Positions 27,242 through 36,072 are shown, counted from the stretch's first letter. The stretch: 64,000 nucleotides of DNA from Sphingomonas sp. (GCF_003248515.1 NZ_QFOB01000011.1:1-64000), one strand, 5' to 3'. The notes: generated by a model from the letters alone, not told the origin. Program-made: numbers and translations.

Positions 27242-27694
27242 TCACCCCTCCGTCGACAGTACGAAATCCCGGAGCGCGCGCGCGTCGTGCAGTGCATTGT
27301 GGGGCACGGCGCTGTTGCGCGCGGTGGAAAAGCCGGGCGTGCGCAGGAAGCGGAAGCGCAGGTGGGATATGTCCACGATCTCCGTATCGCCCACCAGCAG
27401 CAGACGACAGAAAAGCGCGATATCCTCCGGCCAGTCCGCGATGATTTCGGGATCGTCGTCGGCCGAGAGATAGGCGGCGATATCGTGCGCGGCCGCCTCC
27501 CGATCGAGCTGGTTGTAAAGCGTGTGCGGCACGCTCTTCAGATAGGGCACCACATGACGCGCGACCCATTCGGTGGGCTCGTGATCGTAGGGGATGGCGA
27601 CATAATAATCATTGTCCCCATGCTCGGCGGCGAGGCCCAGGCTGAGCAGCGGGCCGCCGAAGCCATCGAATTCGGTATCGAGGAAATAGCGCAT
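27242..27694 (-). CDS. 3'-5' exoribonuclease (Rv2179c/DUF5051-like, DEDDh)
   Basis: A 150-residue exonuclease of the RNase T-related DEDDh fold. MRYFLDTEFDGFGG carries the first Asp and Glu of the catalytic set, and HNALHDARALRDF supplies the His and final Asp. The closest family pattern is that of Rv2179c (RNase AS), which trims 3' ends, including poly(A). Its small size fits. It faces the Lon-domain gene convergently with about 30 bases between. The physiological substrate is unknown. Confidence 0.85.
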   Translation of the reverse strand: MRYFLDTEFDGFGGPLLSLGLAAEHGDNDYYVAIPYDHEPTEWVARHVVPYLKSVPHTLYNQLDREAAAHDIAAYLSADDDPEIIADWPEDIALFCRLLLVGDTEIVDISHLRFRFLRTPGFSTARNSAVPHNALHDARALRDFVLSTEG

Positions 27695-28219
27695 GGCGCC
27701 GCTGATAGACCGCGCAGGCCGGGCTTGTCGAAGGGCGGACGGAGATGGGGCGGATTGGCGGGAGCGGCCAACGCGGACGACGGTTAGGCGCTGTCAGGGG
27801 CAAATGCAGTGCCCGGCAAATGGTCCGCCAGTGGCGAGAGGGACGCCAGCCACGCGCGGAACGCTCTCGATCACTTCGCCATGGGGTGCGGCGCGCCTCA
27901 AGTCGGTTCGGCTGGGCAAAACCTCCGGAGTTCCGGCGGCAGGCACGGGCATAGCGACATCGATCGTCGCCCGGCATCACGGCGACTTGCACGAACAGAG
28001 ATGCCGGCATCAAAGCCCGCGATCTGCTTGGGGATGCAGGACTCGGTTACCGTTGGTCACTTCACGAACGTCGCGATGACCCTGCGCGCGCACAGGCTCC
28101 CCATACCCGATGGGGTCCCATTGGCGTTCGGCGAGTGAGGCCATTGGAGAGGCCCGCCGAACGCATCGCGAACTGGTGTTCGCTCCCCAGAGGATAATTT
28201 CGGCTTTCCCGGCGGCTCG
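27695..28219. other. Low-information stretch without a recognisable gene
   Basis: Several short open frames cross this region on both strands, but none shows domain character, a good ribosome binding site or credible composition. It borders a decayed CoA-transferase gene, and both may belong to one degraded segment. Nothing further can be supported. Confidence 0.4.
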
Positions 28220-28480
28220 GCGTCTGCTCGACGAGGAGGTGGGCGAAGGTTCGAGCAGCGACCTGCTCGACTGACACCCCAGGCGCCAGTTCGATCACTT
28301 CGAGCGAACTCGCGTGATCTCGCCGCTTGAAGGCGCAAAACGCCGTGACGACCGTTCAACGACGTGCTTGTCGGCGAGGGGCAGGGTGCAGGCGTTGATC
28401 GGATCGGGATCGACCTCATCCTCATAGGAAAACGGCCCGAAGCGCAGCATGCCGTTTTCGAACTGGAGCGTTCCCTCCAT
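28220..28480 (-). pseudogene. Remnant of a CoA-transferase B subunit (ScoB/AtoA-like)
   Basis: Three pieces of a 3-oxoacid CoA-transferase beta subunit are recognisable in order on the minus strand. LQFENGMLRFGPFSYEDEVDPDPINA (28465-28391) resembles the family's ENGxLGxGP..DPDLINAG segment. CTLPLADKHVVER (about 28390-28352) resembles the late CTLPLTGxxVVDR segment. In another frame, VVTAFCAFKRR and LEVIELAPGVSVEQV (about 28353-28257) match the C-terminus. The region normally between the first two pieces is missing, so there is an internal deletion plus a frameshift near 28355, where the second frame also has a TGA. The N-terminus is lacking too. No product is expected. Confidence 0.65.
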
Positions 28481-28567
28481 CCCTGCCTCCTTCATCGTAT
28501 GGAGGCGGGGCATTGCCGGTGAGGTCGCGCTCACGAAGGAAAATGAAGCCCGCTTCCGGCGGCTCCC

Positions 28568-29488
28568 TCACCCTGCATTGCGCGGGGGGCGGGGCGGGTG
28601 GGCGACTTCGGGATGGTCGCCGTCCAGCGCCTCGTCCAGCATTCGCGCAAGGCGGAGGCCGCCCTCCAGAACCTGTTTGCGCATCACCGGGATGAGCGCC
28701 TGGATCTTTGCCTCGTCCAGCTTGCCGCTGGCCTTCGTGCCGGCCGGCAGCGCGCAGACGTTTCCGGCGGCCGTGGGATAGACAGAATCCTTCGCGACGC
28801 CCCAGCTTTCGCGCATCCAATCCTCCAGCGAGCCCTGTGCCATGGCCTTGCGCTCGGCCGGCGTGGCGCCGGAAAGCAGGCCGGCCGGGCCGCCGGGCGG
28901 GGTGGAAATTGCCCGATCGGCGAGCAGCCCATCCCAGATGGCGTGGAGATTGGTGCGGCCACCGATCACGCCATAGCTGGCGCGCGTGCCGTTGCCGCCG
29001 GCATCGTCATGCGCCTCCGCCGCGTGGAGCGGCTGGTGAATGTCGCCGACGAAATGGACGAGAAAGGCCAGCGCCATCACGCGATCCCGGGTCGGCAGCT
29101 TGCGATCCGCCAGCATGCGCTGGGCTCGCATCACCTGCACCGAGGCGCAATTACCATCCTTGCAGTTCGCCTTGAAATCGAACGGCTTGCAGACGTCGAA
29201 GTCCTGATAATGCCAGGAAGAGGAATAAGAGAAACGATCCCCCAGCGTCTTCACACAATCGGGCCAGACGGCGGCTTCCTCGATCGTCTTCGCCGGGCAG
29301 GTGGGCGTTTCCAGCACGCTTTGCCGCTTCAACAGCCACAGGATGCTGGCGCGGGTGCGCGGCTGCACCTGGGAGAAGGCGATCGTGGCGACCGTCTGGT
29401 GACCATATTCCCAGAAGGCGGCGGCCGGCGATGCGCCGATCGCGGAAATGCCGAGCAGGATCAGAAGGAAACGGCGGATCATTCGCAT
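28568..29488 (-). CDS. S1/P1-type zinc nuclease, exported
   Basis: A 306-residue protein with a signal peptide (cleavage near SPAAA/FWEYGH). The mature N-terminal Trp-x-x-x-x-His segment AFWEYGHQTVATIA, HYQDFDV, VHFVGDIHQPLHAA and NLHAIWDGLL supply the three-zinc-site ligands of S1/P1 nucleases, which cut single-stranded DNA and RNA and remove 3' phosphates. It is probably periplasmic or extracellular and may scavenge nucleotides. The ATG at 29488 overlaps the stop of the isoaspartyl peptidase gene (ATGA), so it is the last gene of a coupled three-gene set. Confidence 0.92.
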   Translation of the reverse strand: MRMIRRFLLILLGISAIGASPAAAFWEYGHQTVATIAFSQVQPRTRASILWLLKRQSVLETPTCPAKTIEEAAVWPDCVKTLGDRFSYSSSWHYQDFDVCKPFDFKANCKDGNCASVQVMRAQRMLADRKLPTRDRVMALAFLVHFVGDIHQPLHAAEAHDDAGGNGTRASYGVIGGRTNLHAIWDGLLADRAISTPPGGPAGLLSGATPAERKAMAQGSLEDWMRESWGVAKDSVYPTAAGNVCALPAGTKASGKLDEAKIQALIPVMRKQVLEGGLRLARMLDEALDGDHPEVAHPPRPPRNAG

Positions 29489-30405
29489 CAATCCTCGTCG
29501 TCGTAGATCGCGATCCGGGGGGCTTCGCCCGATCGCATGATGCCGCGATACATGCCCGGCGTATTGAACGCCCAGCCGCCCGTGCCATCCGGGCCGACCG
29601 TGATGACGCCGCCCTTGCCCCCCATCACGCCGATCTCGGCGACAACGGAGGCGGCGGCATCGATCGGGCCGAGCTGGCTCAGCCGCACGCGCGCCGCGAT
29701 CTCGTGCGCGGCGACGGCGCGGATGAAGACCTCGCCCGAACCGGTGCAGGATGTGGCGCAGGCGCGGTCGTCGGCATAGGTGCCGGCGCCGATCAGTGGA
29801 CTGTCCCCGATCCGGCCCCAGCGCTTGGCGGTAAGCCCGCCGGTGGAGGTGGCAGCGGCGACATGGCCCCGCGCGTCGGCCGCGACGGCGCCGACCGTGC
29901 CATATTTCATCGCGCTGTCGAAGCCGCCGCCGGCCTTGATCTCGTCCAGCTGGCGTCGCCGCTCCGGCAAGGCGAAATATTCGGGCGGAACCTGCTCCAG
30001 CCCGGCTTCGCGGCTGAAGCCGTCCGCGCCCGCGCCGGAAAGGAGGACATGGCGGCCATCCTCCATCACCTTGCGCGCGAGCGCCACCGGATTGCGCGTG
30101 GTGGTGACGGCGCTGACGGCGCCGGCCGCGCGCGATGCGCCGTCCATGATCGCGGCGTCCAGCTCGTTCACGCCATCCCAGGAGAAGACGGCGCCCCGGC
30201 CGGCATTGAAATGCGCATCATCCTCCAGCACCTTCACGGCCGCCTCCACCGCATCGAGCGCGGAGCCGCCCGCATCCAGCAGGGCGGCTCCGGCGCGAAG
30301 CGCGGCGTCGAGGCCGGCGCGCGCGCCCTGATCCTCGGCCTCGGGAAGCCTGCCCCGCGCCATCGAGCCCGATCCGCCGTGAATGACGAGGGTCCAGTTG
30401 CTCAT
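29488..30405 (-). CDS. Isoaspartyl peptidase / plant-type L-asparaginase
   Basis: A 305-residue Ntn-hydrolase that self-cleaves before a catalytic Thr and releases isoaspartyl (beta-Asp) residues or hydrolyses asparagine. Seen are LVIHGGSGSM at the start, FNAGRGAVF, and the cleavage/nucleophile site KYGTVGAVAAD (Thr170), then GDSPLIGAGTYAD with the substrate-binding Arg/Asp region and TGSGE. No signal peptide, so cytoplasmic. It overlaps both neighbours by 4 bases (acyltransferase before, S1/P1 nuclease after), implying one transcript. Confidence 0.93.
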   Translation of the reverse strand: MSNWTLVIHGGSGSMARGRLPEAEDQGARAGLDAALRAGAALLDAGGSALDAVEAAVKVLEDDAHFNAGRGAVFSWDGVNELDAAIMDGASRAAGAVSAVTTTRNPVALARKVMEDGRHVLLSGAGADGFSREAGLEQVPPEYFALPERRRQLDEIKAGGGFDSAMKYGTVGAVAADARGHVAAATSTGGLTAKRWGRIGDSPLIGAGTYADDRACATSCTGSGEVFIRAVAAHEIAARVRLSQLGPIDAAASVVAEIGVMGGKGGVITVGPDGTGGWAFNTPGMYRGIMRSGEAPRIAIYDDED

Positions 30406-31613
30406 GCCGGTGCCTTTCGGGATGAATGTGCGAGCGGACGGAGGCCGATGAGCGGGCGCGCCAGCGGGATCCTGCGCCCCACCATATAGAAGATCCAGCA
30501 GCCGATCATCGTGCTGGCGACGAGGAGGATCAACTGCACGATGTTGGAAAGGCCGCTGCCCAGCATCAGCCAGCCGACGACGATGATGATCGTCTGGTGG
30601 ATCAGGTAGAAGGGGAAGACGGCTTCCGCGAGCATGGCGCGCCAGCGCCCGTCATGATTCCAGAAGCGATCCGCGATGCCGATCAGCGCCAGGATCGAGG
30701 CCCAGCCCTGCACGACGCGGATGCACTGATAGATATCGCGCATGCCCCGCGTGATCGGCCGCGTCGCCGGATAATCCCATGCGATATAGACCGCCCCGGC
30801 CGTGGCGGCGATCGCGAGCGCCGCGATCCAGGGCCAGTTGCCGCGGATCGATCGCCACAGCGAGGGAGAATTGTAGAGCAGATAGCCGCAGACGAAGGCC
30901 GGGAAATGGCGGATGTGCGCCACCCAATCGCCCAGGAAATTGTGATTGTCCTCGGCATGCGGCAGCCAGTGGAGCCGGATCGGGATGGCGATCGCGATGG
31001 GCAGCAGCAGGAGCAGCGGCCCCCACAGAAGCCGCTCGGCCCAGCGGCGCGCAAAGGCGCGTATTCCGGCCGGGAGGGCGAGCAGGGCCGTCAGCGCGAT
31101 CGTATAGACGAGCAGATAGAAGACGAACCACAGATGCTGCCACGCGGGCAGGGGCATGCCGCGATACATGGCGAACCGATAATAATCGTGCAGGTAGAAA
31201 TAGCCGAAGCCGTGATCGTAGCCGCGCTGCGTGGTCAGCTGGATCCAGGGCTGGACCGGCGTGATGAGGATGACGCCGAACAGCAGGGGAATGCCGAGCC
31301 GTACGAGCCGGTTGCGCAGGAAAGGCGGGAGTGCGGGCTTGCGTGCGAGCATCGCTGCGCTGGCGAAGCCGGAGACCATGAACAGCAGGGTCAGGCGCCA
31401 CGCATTGATCGCCACCATCGGCAGCACCGCCCACGGCACGGATTGCTCCGAGGAGACGTGCCATTCCCACGGCACGAAGACCATTCCGATATGGTAGAGG
31501 ATCAGCAGTTGAAATGCGCCGATGCGCAGCCAGTCCATCCCGAAATGGCGCCCGCCGCCGGATGGATGGGGCGTGGATGCGGCAGGAGAGAAGGCGGAAG
31601 CGGGATCGGGCAC
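30402..31613 (-). CDS. Acyltransferase-3 family membrane protein
   Basis: A 403-residue inner-membrane protein with about ten hydrophobic helices, of the acyltransferase 3 (OafA/OpgC-like) family that O-acylates sugars or other envelope molecules. FGMDWLRIGAFQLLILYHIGMVFVPW is the characteristic first helix with its conserved Asp and Arg and the H-x-G element; FLRNRLVRLGIPLLFG follows. The C-terminus (FPFYLIHQTIIIVVGW) is also typical. It is the first gene of the coupled minus-strand set with the isoaspartyl peptidase and S1/P1 nuclease. The acceptor is unknown. Confidence 0.88.
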   Translation of the reverse strand: MPDPASAFSPAASTPHPSGGGRHFGMDWLRIGAFQLLILYHIGMVFVPWEWHVSSEQSVPWAVLPMVAINAWRLTLLFMVSGFASAAMLARKPALPPFLRNRLVRLGIPLLFGVILITPVQPWIQLTTQRGYDHGFGYFYLHDYYRFAMYRGMPLPAWQHLWFVFYLLVYTIALTALLALPAGIRAFARRWAERLLWGPLLLLLPIAIAIPIRLHWLPHAEDNHNFLGDWVAHIRHFPAFVCGYLLYNSPSLWRSIRGNWPWIAALAIAATAGAVYIAWDYPATRPITRGMRDIYQCIRVVQGWASILALIGIADRFWNHDGRWRAMLAEAVFPFYLIHQTIIIVVGWLMLGSGLSNIVQLILLVASTMIGCWIFYMVGRRIPLARPLIGLRPLAHSSRKAPA

Positions 31614-31743
31614 GTCCGGCGTCTCCTGTTGCGATGCAGCGCCGCCGTCAACCGTCCGTGCGACGATATGGTGTCACGGGGGGTGCGCCGGGCGCATGGG
31701 ATGCGCTATAGGCGGTGCGAACAGCCTGTGAGATCCGCTTCCA

Positions 31744-32877
31744 ATGTCCGTTCGTCCCTGGCGCGATATAGCGCGCCGCCAATCCCGTCAGATCATGGTC
31801 GGCAAGGTTCCCGTCGGTGGCGATGCGCCGATCTCGGTGCAGACCATGACCAATACGCCCACCGAGGACGCCGCCGCCACGATCGACCAGATCCGTCGCT
31901 GCGAAGAGGCGGGCGCGGATATCATCCGCGTCTCCTGCCCGGACGAAGCCTCTACCGCGGCGATGCCGCTGATCACGCGCGCGGCAAAGGTGCCGATCGT
32001 GGCGGACATCCACTTTCACTATAAACGCGCGCTGGAGGCGGCGGATGCGGGGGCGGCCTGCCTGCGCATCAATCCCGGCAATATCGGCTCCGATGCGCGC
32101 GTGGCCGAGGTGGTGCGCGCGGCGAAGGCAAATGGCTGCGCGATCCGCATCGGCGTGAATGCGGGCAGCCTCGAAAAGGATCTGCTCGAAAAATATGGCG
32201 AGCCCTGCCCGGAGGCGCTGGTGGAAAGCGCGCTGGATCATATCAAGCTGCTGCAGGATCATGATTTCCATGAATTCAAGGTGGCGGTGAAGGCTTCCGA
32301 CGTGTTTCTCGCCGCCGCCGCCTATCAGCAGCTGGCCGAAGCCGTGGATTGCCCCCTCCATCTTGGCATTACCGAAGCCGGGGGCCTGATCGGCGGCACG
32401 GTGAAATCCTCGATCGGCATGGGATCGCTGCTGTGGTTCGGCATCGGCGACACGATCCGCGTGAGCCTTTCGGCCGAGCCGGAGGAAGAAGTGCGCGTCG
32501 GCTACGAGATATTGAAGGCGCTGGGGCTTCGCCAGCGCGGCGTGCGCGTCGTTTCCTGCCCGTCCTGCGCGCGGCAGGGATTCGATGTGATCCGCACGGT
32601 GGAGACGCTGGAATCGCGTCTCCAGCATATCCGCGTGCCGATGAGCCTTTCGGTGCTGGGCTGCGTCGTGAACGGCCCCGGTGAGGCGCGCGAGACCGAT
32701 ATCGGCCTCACCGGAGGCGGCAATGGCAAGCATATGGTCTATCTGTCGGGCGTCACGGATCATACCGTGCAGGATGCCGACATGATCGAGCATATCGTGA
32801 AGCTGGTCGAGGCGAAGGCGGCGGAGATGGAGGCGGCCCAGGCCGCTGCGGAGGCGGAGGCCGTCGCGGCGGAGTGA
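31744..32877 (+). CDS. ispG: 4-hydroxy-3-methylbut-2-enyl-diphosphate synthase
   Basis: IspG (GcpE) reduces methylerythritol cyclodiphosphate in the MEP isoprenoid pathway using a [4Fe-4S] cluster. The 377-residue protein shows VPVGGDAPISVQTMTNTPT, VADIHFHYKRALEA and LRINPGNIG at the substrate site, and cluster cysteines in SCPSCARQGFDVI and LGCVVNGPGEARETDIGLTGG. The C-terminus is an alanine/glutamate-rich tail. It begins with ATG at 31744, divergent from the acyltransferase operon. Confidence 0.97.
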   Translation: MSVRPWRDIARRQSRQIMVGKVPVGGDAPISVQTMTNTPTEDAAATIDQIRRCEEAGADIIRVSCPDEASTAAMPLITRAAKVPIVADIHFHYKRALEAADAGAACLRINPGNIGSDARVAEVVRAAKANGCAIRIGVNAGSLEKDLLEKYGEPCPEALVESALDHIKLLQDHDFHEFKVAVKASDVFLAAAAYQQLAEAVDCPLHLGITEAGGLIGGTVKSSIGMGSLLWFGIGDTIRVSLSAEPEEEVRVGYEILKALGLRQRGVRVVSCPSCARQGFDVIRTVETLESRLQHIRVPMSLSVLGCVVNGPGEARETDIGLTGGGNGKHMVYLSGVTDHTVQDADMIEHIVKLVEAKAAEMEAAQAAAEAEAVAAE

Positions 32878-32899
32878 TCCCGGACGGAGGAGGATGGCG

Positions 32900-33232
32900 A
32901 TGCGTGGATATGCGTGGGGGATGCTTGGCCTGCTGATGGCGGCGCCGGTTTCCGCGCAGATTGCGGGCAGCTATCATACGCGCCCGTCGCAGCTGCCCTT
33001 CAGGCCGGATTATGAACTGGGCCAGATCCGCCAGAGCATCGATGACGGGCGGGACAATGGCCAGCTTTCACGCCGTCAGGCCAAGCGGCTGCGCCGGGAT
33101 GCCGGGGCGGTGGCCGCCGCCGAGGCGCGCGCGGGCGACCGGATTTCGGATGCCGAGCGGGAGCAGTTCGAGGCGCGCCGCGAATATCTGCGCGGGCAGG
33201 TGGCGGCCGGGAAGATCCGGCAGCGCCCGTGA
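32900..33232 (+). CDS. Small exported hypothetical protein
   Basis: About 110 residues with a signal peptide (MRGYAWGMLGLLMAAPVSAQ) and a charged, largely helical mature part (DYELGQIRQSIDDGRDNGQLSRRQAKRLRRDAGAVAAAEAR). The repeated short helix pattern with "DGRDNGQLSRRQA" resembles small periplasmic proteins common in sphingomonads, but no named family is assigned. ATG at 32900 lies eight bases after GGAGG and is preferred to the ATG at 32894. It follows ispG by 22 bases and may share its transcript. Confidence 0.7.
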   Translation: MRGYAWGMLGLLMAAPVSAQIAGSYHTRPSQLPFRPDYELGQIRQSIDDGRDNGQLSRRQAKRLRRDAGAVAAAEARAGDRISDAEREQFEARREYLRGQVAAGKIRQRP

Positions 33233-33251
33233 CGGGGAATCGGATCGACGC

Positions 33252-33584
33252 ATGAGCCTCGATCAGGGGCTGGTCGATTGGGTGAGCGAGGCGCTCGCAC
33301 CCATAGGTGAAGTGACGATGCGGCGGATGATGGGCGGCGCCACGCTTTATTGCGACGGCACGATCTTCGCGATCGCGGCGATGGACGATCTCTGGTTCAA
33401 GGCCGATGCGGTGAGCGATCCGCTCTGGGACGCGGAGGGCGCCGAGCGCTTCAGCTACGCGCGCAAGGGCAGGATCGCGACGATGAACTACAGGCGCGCG
33501 CCCGGCGACGTGCATGACGATGCCGAAGCCATGATCCGCTGGGCGCAGATTGCGATCGCGGCCGGGCGCAGGTCCGCCAAATGA
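33252..33584 (+). CDS. TfoX/Sxy N-terminal domain protein
   Basis: A 110-residue protein matching the TfoX N-terminal domain: LVDWVSEALAPIGEVTMRRMMGGATLYCDGTIFAIAAMDDLWFKAD, then FSYARKGRIATMNYRRAPGDV. In gammaproteobacteria the full TfoX activates competence genes; stand-alone N-terminal proteins like this one are widespread and of unknown role. Its stop overlaps the start of the EamA transporter gene (ATGA), suggesting cotranslation. Confidence 0.9.
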   Translation: MSLDQGLVDWVSEALAPIGEVTMRRMMGGATLYCDGTIFAIAAMDDLWFKADAVSDPLWDAEGAERFSYARKGRIATMNYRRAPGDVHDDAEAMIRWAQIAIAAGRRSAK

Positions 33585-34486
33585 GCGTGGACAGGGGGGC
33601 GACGACGCCCGTCATCCCGTTTGCGACGGCGTGTGCGGGCATCGCGATCTTCACCTATATGGATGCCGTGATGAAGGGGCTCTCGCTCCTGATCGGCGCC
33701 TATTGCGCGATGCTGTGGCGCACGGTGGCGGCGGTGCCGATCACGGGCGCGCTGCTGCTGGCGCGGGGAGGCGCCTGGCCGGCACGGTCCGTACTGATCC
33801 TGCATGCGAAGCGCGGCGCCGTGACGGCCCTGTCCGCGACCGGCTATTTCTATGGACTGACGAAGCTGCCGATGGCGGAGGGGATCGCGCTGTCCTTCAT
33901 CTCGCCACTCGTGGCGCTTTATTGTTCGGCGGTGCTGCTGGGCGAGCGGATCGGGATGCGGACGATCCTGGCCTCGCTGCTCGGCCTTGCCGGTGTCGGC
34001 GTGCTGATCGCGGGAAGGCTGACGGGCGCGGTGGACGAAGCGGCCGTTGGCGGCGGGCTGGCGATCCTCGGTGCGGCTGCCATCTATGGCTATGGTATCA
34101 CCCTGCTGCGGCGGCAGGCGCAGGCGGCGAGCCCGACCGAGATCGCCTTTTTCCAGAACGGAACCACCTTGCTGTGGCTGCTGCCGCTTGCGCCATGGCT
34201 TGCGCCTTTGCCGGCTCTGTCGCACTGGCCGATGATCATCCTGGGTGCGGCGCTGGCGCAGACGTCGGTGTTTCTCCTCGCCTGGGCCTATGCGCGTGCG
34301 GAGGCGAAAACGTTGATTCCTGTCGAATATACGGCCTTCGTCTGGTCCGCGATCTTCGGCGCGCTGATGTTCGGCGAAGCGCTGAGCACGACTGTGCTGG
34401 CGGGGGCCGCGCTGATCGTGACGGGGTGCCTGATCGCCGCTTTCGCCCGATCGCCCCAGCCCATGGCGGCGGAGGTATCGCTGTGA
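33581..34486 (+). CDS. EamA/DMT-family transporter
   Basis: A 301-residue inner-membrane protein with about ten hydrophobic helices in two EamA repeats. ALSATGYFYGLTKLPMAEGIALSFISPLVALYCSAVLLGERIG is the first repeat's end and IPVEYTAFVWSAIFGALMFGEALSTTVLAGAALIVTGCLI the second. The family exports diverse small metabolites; the substrate here is unknown. It overlaps the TfoX-like gene upstream and the GNAT gene downstream by 4 bases each. Confidence 0.9.
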   Translation: MSVDRGATTPVIPFATACAGIAIFTYMDAVMKGLSLLIGAYCAMLWRTVAAVPITGALLLARGGAWPARSVLILHAKRGAVTALSATGYFYGLTKLPMAEGIALSFISPLVALYCSAVLLGERIGMRTILASLLGLAGVGVLIAGRLTGAVDEAAVGGGLAILGAAAIYGYGITLLRRQAQAASPTEIAFFQNGTTLLWLLPLAPWLAPLPALSHWPMIILGAALAQTSVFLLAWAYARAEAKTLIPVEYTAFVWSAIFGALMFGEALSTTVLAGAALIVTGCLIAAFARSPQPMAAEVSL

Positions 34487-34959
34487 GCGTGACGGTGCGC
34501 CGCGCGATGCCGGGCGACGAGGAGCATATCCTGCGGCTGATCCGCCACCTCGCCATCTATGAGCGCCAGCCGGATGCGGTGGAGGCGACCGAAGCATCGC
34601 TGCGCGCCACCTTTTTTGCAGAGGGCGCGCAGGTTCATGCCCATGTCGCCGAGGCGGGTGGTGCGATCGTGGGCATCGCCGTGTGGTTTCTCAACTATTC
34701 GACCTGGACGGGCAGGGCGGGCATCTATCTGGAAGATCTTGTGGTCGACGAGCGTGCTCGTGGTACGGGCGCCGGCAGGGCGCTGTTCCGCACGCTGGCG
34801 CGGGAAGCGGTGGCGCGGAATTGCGCCCGGATCGATTGGGCTGTGCTGGACTGGAATGAGAGCGCGATGAATTTCTACCGGACGATCGGCGGCAGGCCGC
34901 AGACGGGATGGGAGCCGTGGCGGCTCGATGAAGCCGCGATCAGGGCGCTGGCAGCATGA
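34483..34959 (+). CDS. GNAT family N-acetyltransferase
   Basis: A 158-residue acetyltransferase starting at GTG 34483 inside the EamA stop (GTGA overlap). VTVRRAMPGDEEHILRLIRHLAIYER opens the domain; IYLEDLVVDERARGTGAGRALFRTLAREA holds the acetyl-CoA loop (RGTGAG), and VLDWNESAMNFYRTIGG is motif B. The pattern is that of the diamine/spermidine acetyltransferase-like subgroup, so an amine substrate is plausible. It overlaps the DUF815 gene by 4 bases. Confidence 0.9.
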   Translation: MSVTVRRAMPGDEEHILRLIRHLAIYERQPDAVEATEASLRATFFAEGAQVHAHVAEAGGAIVGIAVWFLNYSTWTGRAGIYLEDLVVDERARGTGAGRALFRTLAREAVARNCARIDWAVLDWNESAMNFYRTIGGRPQTGWEPWRLDEAAIRALAA

Positions 34960-35771
34960 GCGAGGCCCTGCTTTCCCGCATCGTGGAGGCGCTGGAGCGC
35001 ATCTCGCCGCCGCCGCCCCTTTCGGCCGATCCGATGGCCGCGCCTGCTTATGTGTGGCGGGATGGCGCGCTGGTGGCGGCGCGCGACTTCGCGCCGCTGC
35101 CGCTCGCCTTGCTGGAGGGGATCGATCCGCAGAAGGCGCAGCTGACTGACAATCTGCGCAGGCTGGCGGGGGGCTTCCCCGCGCATGACGTGCTGCTGTG
35201 GGGCGCGCGTGGCACGGGCAAGTCCGCACTGGTGAAGGCTGCGGTCGGCCAGGTGCAGGCCGAGGGCGGGGCACTGGCGCTGATCGAGGTTGCGGGCGAC
35301 ACGCTGGATGCGCTGCCCCCCCTGTTCGATCGGATCGCAGGCGTGGCCCGCGCCTTCGCGATCTTCATCGACGATCTGGGCTTTGCCGATGGCGATGGCG
35401 GCCCGCGCCGGCTGCGTTCCCTGCTGGAGGGCGGGGCCGAGGCGCGGCCGGCCAATGCGCGCCTGCTGGTAACCGCCAATCGCCGCCACATCGTGGACCG
35501 GCATATGAGCGAGCAGACGGACGTCATCAATCCGCGCGACGTGGCCGATGACAAGCTGGCGCTGGCCGATCGCTTCGGGCTCAGCCTGGGCTTTCACGTC
35601 GTCGACCAGCCGACCTATGTGGCGATGGTAGCGGGTTATGCGCGCGCGCACGGCCTGAGCTTCGATCCGCAGGAGGCGATCGCCTGGGCGACGACGCGCG
35701 GCCATCGTTCGGGCCGCGTCGCCTGGCAATATGTGGTCGAGCTGGCGGGCCGGCAGGGCAGGCAGCTCTGA
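34956..35771 (+). CDS. DUF815 family AAA-type ATPase
   Basis: A 271-residue protein of the DUF815 family of P-loop ATPases. Walker A is LLWGARGTGKSALVKA, Walker B AIFIDDLGF, and RLLVTANRRHI resembles a sensor-1 strand; HMSEQTDVINPRDVADDKLALADRFGLSLGFH is a strongly conserved family segment. Its function is unknown. The gene is coupled to the GNAT gene (ATGA) and ends a tight string that starts with the TfoX-like gene. Confidence 0.92.
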   Translation: MSEALLSRIVEALERISPPPPLSADPMAAPAYVWRDGALVAARDFAPLPLALLEGIDPQKAQLTDNLRRLAGGFPAHDVLLWGARGTGKSALVKAAVGQVQAEGGALALIEVAGDTLDALPPLFDRIAGVARAFAIFIDDLGFADGDGGPRRLRSLLEGGAEARPANARLLVTANRRHIVDRHMSEQTDVINPRDVADDKLALADRFGLSLGFHVVDQPTYVAMVAGYARAHGLSFDPQEAIAWATTRGHRSGRVAWQYVVELAGRQGRQL

Positions 35772-35784
35772 GGGGCCGGGCCGG

Positions 35785-36072
35785 ATGACGGGAGCGCTCG
35801 GCCAGTGGGCGATCGCCGGCATCACCGCGCTGGCGCTTGTCATGCTGCTCCCCCTCACCATCGCCGGCCTGAAGGACCGCGCCCGGCGCAAGGGGCGCAG
35901 GCACTTCGGAGGGCAGGGGATCGATGCGGCGTTCATCGTCTTCGATCCCGCCCGGGCGAGGGCATTGCAGGAAATCGAGATCCGCAAGGAGATCGGCCAC
36001 GCGGACGAAGGCGATCGGGGCGACCCGGTCGATGGGGCTGCGCCCCAGGCGAAGGCCGGCGGCCCGCGATAG
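35785..36072 (+). CDS. Small single-pass membrane protein, hypothetical
   Basis: About 95 residues: one N-terminal hydrophobic helix (WAIAGITALALVMLLPLTIAGL), then a basic stretch (KDRARRKGRRHFGG) and an acidic, proline-containing tail. No family was recognised. Its ATG lies 13 bases after the DUF815 stop, so it is probably part of that transcript. Confidence 0.55.
   Translation: MTGALGQWAIAGITALALVMLLPLTIAGLKDRARRKGRRHFGGQGIDAAFIVFDPARARALQEIEIRKEIGHADEGDRGDPVDGAAPQAKAGGPR

Noticed and set aside
27693..28079. 128-codon plus-strand open frame in the gap near the CoA-transferase remnant
   Set aside because: No ribosome binding site, no family resemblance and composition unlike real neighbours.
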